This document shows positions 42,321 to 64,000 of a stretch of 64,000 nt of DNA, in pieces. The notes under the pieces are model-generated. The model was not told the DNA's origin and ran no database searches. It worked only from the letters and a program-made list of their open reading frames with translations. The DNA comes from Branchipolynoe longqiensis (lineage: Eukaryota > Annelida > Polychaeta > Phyllodocida > Polynoidae): contig CM059193.1 of assembly GCA_030323885.1 (NCBI GenBank), forward strand, positions 71,143,997 to 71,207,996. Reading direction: 5' to 3'. Position 1 is the stretch's first letter; every line of letters starts with the position of its first letter. The translations under genes and the position numbers were made by a program.

Positions 42321-43343
42321 TTTTCGTAGATGTCGAGCAACCAAGAGTGTTTACTGTTTAAGCGGAATATTATCTGATATTATCACTTTAAGTTCCCGAA
42401 AAAGAGGAGCGGTTACAAGGTTTGATAGGTTAACTATTTTAGTTAAATTGATCTGTTCTCTTTCGGTTAGATAGTCGTATTCTGGCAGTGGTGTTATCAG
42501 TTTGACAGCAACTGCCCGTTCTGACGTCAGTGGACGATGTTGGATAGTTAGTAGGTCGTGAAATTGTCGCGTAATAAAATCGGAAGACGTACTAGTCTAT
42601 ATATCTTAGGTATCTTTTCAAAATATATACGGAAGCAACATTTAACAAATATTTGTATAAAAAGAAACCACCCCTCTGACTCATGACATAAGGCCACATG
42701 TTTAGTTTCAAATTGATTTGATCTGTCATCTGAGTGAGGCACTGAGGTGAGGGCAAACTGTCAAAGTTACGGTTATAACAAACGTAGAGAATGCTTCCTC
42801 CCCCCCCCCCCCCCGATAATGTATGTTTTTAAAGAGTTAACATTAAAAGTCGGTCAATTTTATGTCCGATTGTTCCTCGTGTTTATCTAGTTTGTGGGTT
42901 TCTGAAGAAAACGGGATAACCATTTATTTGTTATCCCCAATCTAGAATCTGATGATCTCGTTGATGTTGTGACCTCTAAACAATTTAACACAGTTTACTG
43001 CAAGATCAAGCCTAACGTGCTCAGTTCTCATCTTAAAACGATTTGTAGCGTAAACCACTTGCTAGTTTTCTACTTGCACCTATTAAATTAACTACACATA
43101 TGCTAGCTGTGTGCGAATACCACCGATCGCCGCAAATCAGTTCGGCAACGACGGTAATGCTAGCCCCATTCAGCTGCGCGGAGGTGCTTTGCAGTAGACG
43201 CTACCTTTCAGTTCCTCAAAAGGAGGGTTTTCTAGCTACAATTTAGCTCTTTTTTTCATGACACAGGGCACAGATTTCTCTACATCCTCGTTTTTGAATT
43301 GTTTCAATTGGATCAGTATCAGTTTTAAAAGTTTATGGTTGAA

Positions 43344-43690
43344 TTTCAAGTTCTACTTTTCTCCACAAAATCTTCATCAAATCACTCAAAGGGGTTCAAT
43401 TATCCTATCAAACTATGAAATTATTGTTTATTCAATAGTTGTCTGCATCTTGTGAAATTTTAAGGAATTTTGATCGATTCCCAAAGGAGATATTTGATCT
43501 GCTGATAAATTTGCCCAATGATAAATTTCAAGTTCTACTTTTCTCCACAAAATTTTTATCAAATCACTAAAAGGGGATTAAATTATTTGATCAAACTATG
43601 AAATTGTTGTTCCTTCATTAGTTTTCTATAAGTTGTGAACTTTTAAGGATGTTTGATCAATTCCTAAAGGAGATATGTGATCAATTTGAT
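43344..43690 (+). repeat. Tandem duplication of about 182 bp
   Basis: TTTCAAGTTCTACTTTTCTC...AAACTATGAAATT...AAAGGAGATAT is present twice (from 43345 and 43527), diverged. Confidence 0.8.
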
Positions 43691-46600
43691 GTAAACATTG
43701 ATCTAATGTGGTTGTGTTAAGTGACACTCATACTGTCAGTGTCACTGATATTCAGGGTCACATCTGGTTGCTGGTTTACTGTAGAACAAAGGGCCCATGA
43801 TAGCCTGATTTTTTCCAAGTTCCGATCAATGTAACTTCCTTCAGATTTACTTTAGGAAAATTATATAACTACCATGTTTAAGGTCCCTTCAAGCTCTTTC
43901 CATTTATATATATTCCATTGAGATCAAATGCATTCTTTAAAAAAATACTCACATACCTACATATGCATAGTCTAGATCATATATCCAGTCATTTTAGATT
44001 TGCACTCAGTCTTGGCTACGTATCCACTTCATTTCTTATCTCACACCCATTCCTGAAATTTATAATGTTAAAGACAGAGTATGTTAGTTAGTATGTACAT
44101 ACTTATTTGGTCCATAGCTTTAGATCCTTACAATGTCTTTGGGGATATCGAACACTGTATTTGGGAGGAAGACTTAGTCGGTATAGGGTGAATTAATTGA
44201 TTAGTGTGATATGGAATCAAATTCAATTAGTCTTGTCTCAGAAGACACTAGACAGCAATTCAAACACCAATGTCCCAACTAAGTAATGGCACAGTTGCTG
44301 TTATTTACCAGTGCATTGAGTTAGAAAAGGGAATGGTTCATAGTTCCAAATAGAATCAGCGTAGCTCCTCCAGATGTATGGACTGGAGATGGCTGTGACG
44401 TTTGATTTTATTTGAATAGCACCAATATTGTCAAACAAAAATGGGTGATAGTTCGACGATTTCTGTTGCAGTAGCAAGGTGGGGGGCTGTTTTATTTACT
44501 GGATAATTAATGTTGTCAGTTTATTATATATATAGATCTACATAGCGAGTTCAACTTGCATACATTCCTTAATGAGAATCACAAGACTATTTTGACATCT
44601 CGAAAAATCTCCGAATGGATAAAAGGAACAAACAAAAATAACAAAGCACTTTATAATTCGGACCTTTCAGAATGTGATGTAATTTTAACTTCCAAGTGTT
44701 AGATGGGTTGAAATTCTGAATTATGGCATACTAAAAAAAAAACGAGGATCCAAGGCGCCCCCATTGGGCAATGGGACATACAATTCAGGAACGAACATAG
44801 AGCAATAGAAGGTGAGTATTGATCTTGGGTTACCATTTTATCCATTGAATAAATGTAGGTACTCCAAACTGATTTTGGAAATGTATATTTGCATTTCACG
44901 TTTGTGATAATTAGATAGAACTTCATACACTGATTTCAGTGGTATACAAGTTATCTTGATGTGACAATCGGTTCAAAAGTTATGAGCATTTTAAAATATA
45001 ATTTTGAGGGCTTTTTTGTTGTTGTCCAAAAACAGCTAAAATATCAAATTGGCCCTGTTGTAAAGTTAACAGTACCTATTTACTACCTAACGGCAAAAGT
45101 AACATTTTTATGGAAATTTCAAAATGCCATAGCTCAGCTTCTAATTAAGATCCATAGATAAATTTGGTATCACTAGAATCAGCAGAACTGTATCCATAAC
45201 TTGCATCTACTTAACAAATTTAGACAATTGAACACTAAATTGTGTTCCAACTACCATTCGTGGCACATGAAATTCGGTTATATGCCTTCACAATGTCTTT
45301 AATACACTCCACATGACAAACACAGAATTCACTGCTCACACTAGTCACAGACAGAACATTATTATGTAGTAGTAGGTACCCCAAACCCAGGCTGATTACT
45401 TGTTGAATATGCCAAATTCTATCAAAAAATGCTCCACTTCAACACCTTGCCAAAACAAACCACAAAGGACTTTTACAAATGTATTACAGCAGTTCTCTTA
45501 CCTTTAACCTGGTCTTGGATTCATTTTATTATTCAAATAAATAAGCCTGATATAGCTAAATATAAACTACCACCAACTCCCATTTTTCACTCTCAAACCA
45601 TGTAATTTCCCAGGTGGAGATGTGTCATGGTATCCCTAGTAGAATTAGCTAGTGTACATCCAATTTGTGCAACAACGCCATTTGTTGATCAAAGTACCCA
45701 GGAAAAAGGTACTAATACCCCTAGATAGGTGAGATTCCGAGCTTTCCATTCATATAAAACTCTATATGTTTTAATTTTAGAGAGAATGCAAAAAAAAATG
45801 ATTGAAATTTGAAGTTACAAAAATTTCCATTTTAAGTGCTATTTTCTACTGAAAATATAATTTAAAAACCATTAAAAGTTGGTATTGAATTAAAGAGAAT
45901 TTAATTTCCTGTCCAATCATAATTATCAGCGCTCATGCGAACCTATGGCGCTCATGCGCACGGCGATTTAATGACTAAAAATGTTTTGTTTTTTTTAACT
46001 TTTCTTTTTAAAATTTGTTTTAAAATTTGTTTTTGGATACATTATTAGTTTAAGCAGGAGAACTGGTCTTCCTCATTTCCACTGCTCATTTCCTTAGTTT
46101 TAATTTTGGGAGCTATAATTTTTTTCAAACTCAACATTTTTCATGATTTTGGTAAAATGTGCATTCTTTCTCCTCACTTATAAAATATTTAACTCTTTTG
46201 TAATGTATGTTGTTATGGATGTATTGAAGTATCTGATAAAGATGAATAGCACCTGAAAATTTCATCCAATTCCATTGTACAGTTTTTGTTCTGTGATTTT
46301 TCAAACTTTTCCAAAAAGCCAGTTTTTCACCAAATTTTATCACCTGCCAAAACTGGCTCTCGGGTGTTTTCAGCCTATTTATTTTAATTGTTCCCCATGG
46401 TTTGGGGCCTTGAAAAAAAATAGAGTTACTAGCACTACCCCATAGGCCCGGGATAATTAGAAAAGAATCAATTTGGGTGGCAATTTTTACCACCAGCGCA
46501 CTCGAAAAAGTGCTCTGGGGCCTAATTTCACAAATGGTGAATTCAAGGAAAATGCTATTTTTACCAAGTTTGAAGGTCTATATTTTTTAAACTAGCCACC

Positions 46601-47404
46601 CCATGCACCTGTAACTGTATATACACTGTGTACAGACCAGGGACTCTTAGCCTCTGCCTTGTGGAGCAAGCTGGGTGATCCCTTTAAATTTTGGAGACCA
46701 TCAAAAATGCTATCTTTTAGACTTTGCAGCGTGACCGATTTCAAGTAGGGTTAGTAAAATTTAAAAAGGCTGTATTTGCCTTAATACTTGACCGATTTTG
46801 ACAAATGAAGTATCATTGTATTTCGAATTGCATATACTAACAGATGGAATCATTTATATCAAACTCCGAACTCATACAAAATTTCACTTGGGATACCTAG
46901 TAGTAGGAATCAGTTACAGCAACATCCACTTTGAAGCATTTGAAATAATGTTTTCAGCTCGCCAGTTGCCAAATTGGTCTCACTTCTTCAGCTTCTTGAT
47001 TCGCATGCAATGAATGAATTTACTATTTTTTATGCTGATTTATTAGCAAAAAGCCTTTTCAATTTGACAGGTGTTGAACCAGGAATTTGTGTCTTTGTCA
47101 CTGTGAAATCTTGTCTTCAACCTTTCCTTTTGAATTTTCCATCACTTCTATCACATGTATAGATAGATCTCAAAATGAGGCTCAAACTGTCTTCTGTTCT
47201 GCCCATTGTTAGATAATTTTAGTAACTGTTTAACACGCCAATCACTGCCACACAAAGACATGGTGGTTCAGGGCCAACTCCTGCCAGGTTTCATGCAGCC
47301 TGGCTGAGTCACTGATGGCAGCCTGTTTGGAGTAGCTAATAAATGTATTTATGTGGCTGTTTAAGAGATGGAAGATCTCTGGTTTCTGAGATTTTTCTAT
47401 TTAT

Positions 47405-48250
47405 GTTTATAAAATGTCTATGCGGAAAACCTCAACAAACAAATCTAATTATATATATTCTTCATCTACCTATCATCATAAAATGGACTGGGAGCATTTA
47501 GCGCTGCTCGAGACTGACGTCTAGTCAGAATTGGGAATACAAATCATGTGGGCAATTTCTTTAAATATTTTTTTTAATGACATCCATCCTTTTTTTAAAG
47601 AACAAAAATGTATTTAAACTAATGTTTTTTAATCATCAGATTGGGTTCTGGTGTTTGGTATCTTTTGCAGGGGGCAGTGACAGGGTTTCCGGCAGGAAAT
47701 AATTTGATGGTGCGCGGAATGGGGGTGGGGAGGGGGTATTTTGTTCCCACATCACTTGGTCAATTATGAACACTGCTACTGCTAGTGCTATGATTACTGT
47801 TGTATACTAACTGATTATTGATTCTGGCTTTCTTGTCTCTGGCTCCTTGAACCTTTTTTAACAAATTATCCTGGTAATTTGAGGGTACATCATTCTACCC
47901 ATTTTACCCTCTGACAAAAACCCTGAGTGGGGATAAAAACTAAGATGAATACTAACATTTGGGTTTTTAAGTTTGTTAAATTTCAAACAGTTGGATTCAC
48001 TGGCAGACTGATGTTTCTAAAATATCTAGGCATAAAACCCCAACAAACAATCTAATTCTATGTATTTTCTCCATTTACCTATCATCATAAAATGGCATTT
48101 AACCCTTCCCCAGGCTCTTTATGTGACTGCTGGTGTTATCAAAATTGGGAGTCTGATAATAATTTTTTTAAGTAATTTTTTTTTTTAATGTTTGAACAAA
48201 AGGTATTTCAATTACTTAATACAATAATTATCAGATTGTATTGTGGTTGT
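47405..48250 (+). repeat. Pair of diverged direct repeats
   Basis: About 47405-47660 and 48025-48250 share CCTATCATCATAAAATGG, the AACCCCAACAAACAA block and the later ATCAGATTG block. Another short duplicate, CAGTTGGATTCACTGGCAG, is at 47990 and 49060. Confidence 0.6.
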
Positions 48251-48315
48251 ATTTGGGGGGGGGGGTCGTAGCAATAAAACAAAAATGCATATTAAGATTT
48301 TGTGTTTTAACTTAG

Positions 48316-49039
48316 TTAAGGGGAGACACTAAGTCAGTCTGCTATTCGATTTCAAACTTTACCGGTAAGCCTGTTTATTATGCTCGCCATGTCGCACAAT
48401 AAAAAGTGAAGTTTGAAATCGAATAGCAGACTGACTTAGGCCTGCCCGTTCCGCGGCATTGCCGAGGCAACAGGGGCAAATGGAGGCTAGTCAGCGATTG
48501 GACATAATAAATTAGAGAGTAATTGGTATAATAGTAATAATAAGGAATATATACTCCGCCTACTTATATACGCATAATTCATTATACATCCCATATGTCA
48601 TTACCAACATGTCCCTACATGACGAACCAGAGGTAAAAAAAAATTCAATGGTCAATTTTTGTGTCTCCATCCCTAGCTCTTGGACTATGAAAGATACAGT
48701 GTTTTTAACCATCTTATTGCACTCAGCAGCAACTTTTACATAAGACTGCCAAGTTTCAACTTTCTGCTACAATTATAACTTACATTTTTAGAGGGGGCAA
48801 ATTGGCAAAACTCTGGGAAAAGCACTTCTGAGAAAACGAGCTTCAAAGTTCACAAAGTGTTTCTTTCAAATGTTAAAGTCCAGTATCATCATCTAGAATT
48901 CCATATTATATACACAAATATCCAGTCATTTAATCATCTGTCCATAAAACATATCATTTACACCAAATTAGTACACCAAAAACCAGAAATCACCAGTTTC
49001 ACCCAAATTCATGTTCCGATCACCCGTGTCTCCCCTTAA
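48316..49039. mobile_element. TTAA-flanked TIR element with an internal long hairpin
   Basis: Begins TTAAGGGGAGACAC (48316) and ends GTGTCTCCCCTTAA (49039), a perfect 14-bp inverted repeat that includes TTAA at both ends, consistent with a piggyBac-type MITE. No transposase inside. Confidence 0.65.
48329..48439. repeat. Perfect 31-bp inverted repeat (hairpin)
   Basis: 48329-48359 is the exact reverse complement of 48409-48439, with a 49-nt loop in which TTTATT and AATAAA can extend the pairing. Confidence 0.9.
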
Positions 49040-49593
49040 TGTACTTTTTACAATTTCAGACAGTTGGATTCACTGGCAGGCTGCTTCACAGACCCAGTTG
49101 ATTGACCTGGTAACACCGCACGCTGCTTGTGAACAACCGTAAAGAGGAATGTTGTAGTGGTGGGGTTCACGGGTGGAGTTAAATCAGGATGGAAAGCACA
49201 CATCCAAACAACCAAAAATGAGAGAGAGAAAAAATCAATAATTAATACATGCTTTATGCTGCTTGGCGTACTGAGCACATTTGTGTCTCATGGTAGAATA
49301 TTCCCCCTAATTGCAGCGTCGACGACTGTAGCATACACGTGAATGCTTTTTTGTGTGACCGAATATGTGAAGAACTCCGACACTGATGTCGGAGTACATG
49401 GATGTTGATTAGAGTGAATCTCTAAGTAATACCCAACAAACAAGAACTCGGTCAAGAAGGGAAAGTGCCAGGGAAACCAACAACAACAAACAAAGAATCT
49501 TAAGATCAAACCACACGGGCCAAGAACTGACATCGCACGTCACCAGGGAGCAACCTATATACGAGGCCAGGGCATCTCGAACGATAGACGACG

Positions 49594-63320
<13,727 letters not shown>

Positions 63321-63534
63321 GTGAGTAGTTAATTCACACACTCGGACAAAGTGAGAAAGAAAGAACATGATTTAATGGTGTTTATTTAATAACAAAAATG
63401 AATCATAAGCGATAAGCAGTTGAGCAGTAATGAGTTCATGAAGTCCGAGGACCGAGCAGTCAAGAGCAGTTCAGTGATGGAGGGTTGCAGATATGTAGAG
63501 TTCAGTTCGGCGATGATGAAGCGTCAAGCCTTAT

Positions 63535-63685
63535 CTGGGCCCGTATGCATGATGCAGTGTTAGCTTACACTCGGTGTGTTTGCGCTAACACCGCTCCTTG
63601 CATACTGAGTTTTCGCCGCTAACCTAGAAATCCCCGTCAAAACCAGTTTTGGCTCGCTAACACCACGTCATGCATATGGGCCCAG
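63535..63685. mobile_element. Short MITE with GGGCCC-type inverted ends
   Basis: CTGGGCCCGTATGCATGA...GTGTTAGC at the left and GCTAACACCACGTCATGCATATGGGCCCAG at the right are imperfect complements over about 27 bp. Confidence 0.6.
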
Positions 63686-63889
63686 GAGACTATCCGACCG
63701 GCGCTCAGACACCCGAGTAGTGGGTGGGTGGGTGGGTGGGTGGGTGATCGAAGTGGTCAGAGCAGCAGCCAGCGGAGAAGTGACGAGGCAAGGGTTTGAC
63801 GGTTCAGCACGTCGACTAAAATAGATCAGCGCCTCGTGTGCAAATTAGCCATGTTAGCCTGCAGCCAACATGCATGATGGCATGATTTG

Positions 63890-64000
63890 AAAGCATAACA
63901 TTGTCAGAGCCAAACTAGATTTGATTCTCCATATAACTTAGACACTGGTGCACTTATTAAGTACTTGTTGCTGCCTAGAAGGGGATGCTAAGTCAATTTA
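63890..64000 (+). repeat. Dispersed TIR repeat fragment, cut by window edge
   Basis: CTAGATTTGATTCTCCATATAACTTAG, TGGTGCACTTATTAAGTA and CTAGAAGGGGATGCTAAGTCAATTTA match the AGTCCGATG family. Confidence 0.65.

Larger units (their letters stand above)
42400..49593. other. Intergenic, between two divergent genes
   Basis: About 7.2 kb with no convincing coding exon. Open frames such as 46131-46493 (-) and 43258-43455 (+) have no recognisable domain and AT-rich composition. The region holds the tandem duplication at 43344-43690, the direct repeats at about 47405-47660 and 48025-48250, and the TTAA-flanked element at 48316-49039. Confidence 0.5.

Noticed and set aside
46131..46493. 120-codon minus-strand ORF as a gene
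   Set aside because: AT-rich, no recognisable domain, no neighbouring exons with matching splice phases.
48329..48439. MicroRNA precursor
   Set aside because: A perfectly paired 31-bp stem with a large loop inside a TIR element is more typical of a MITE than of a conserved pre-miRNA; no expression evidence.

Overview
The window is eukaryotic (metazoan) genomic DNA. It has AT-rich non-coding sequence, GT-AG introns of 0.4 to 15.5 kb, AATAAA poly(A) signals, tRNA-derived SINEs, many terminal-inverted-repeat (TIR) elements and long microsatellites. The genes and the repeat load suggest an invertebrate, perhaps a mollusc or another lophotrochozoan, but the sequence does not settle the lineage.

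Three host genes can be followed. (1) A TSSC4-like U5 snRNP assembly factor lies on + with a single coding exon at 4591-5502. (2) A nine-exon gene on - (42058 down to 11666) encodes about 521 aa. Its N-terminal half is helical and BAR/coiled-coil-like, followed by a PPPPY motif and a glutamine-rich tail. All splice junctions agree in phase, but I do not recognise the family with certainty. (3) A ZC3H11A ortholog (three CCCH zinc fingers, TREX mRNA export) lies on + with 13 exons from 49594 to 63320 and runs past the right edge. Its exons 4-13 are all symmetric phase 1-1, and four of the last five carry an S-R-L-G motif.

Two young retrotransposons sit in introns of gene 2. Intron 8 holds a very GC-rich tyrosine-recombinase element at 13485-18774 with the A1-ORFs-B1-A2-B2 split direct repeats typical of Ngaro/PAT types. 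Intron 6 holds a 13.9-kb Ty3/gypsy element at 20913-34826 (minus orientation) with about 99% identical LTRs. It was inserted into a (TATG)n microsatellite that itself lies between inverted arms. Its gag-pol junction has a T TTA AAC heptamer, a 5-nt spacer and a possible H-type pseudoknot. Downstream of integrase it carries an unrecognised 1039-codon ORF, the best candidate here for something undescribed. A diverged solo LTR of the same family, with a 4-bp target duplication, lies in intron 1 of the ZC3H11A gene.

Most of the rest is non-autonomous repeat DNA. It includes a 1.2-kb TIR element with a 9-bp target duplication enclosing 2.6 tandem copies of a 320-bp tRNA-like unit, PIF/Harbinger-like and TTAA-flanked MITEs, about 15 SINE copies, and several minisatellites. 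42.1-49.6 kb is intergenic. Reading-frame breaks in both young retrotransposons often, though not always, fall on homopolymer runs, so assembly or sequencing error is a serious alternative to real decay.
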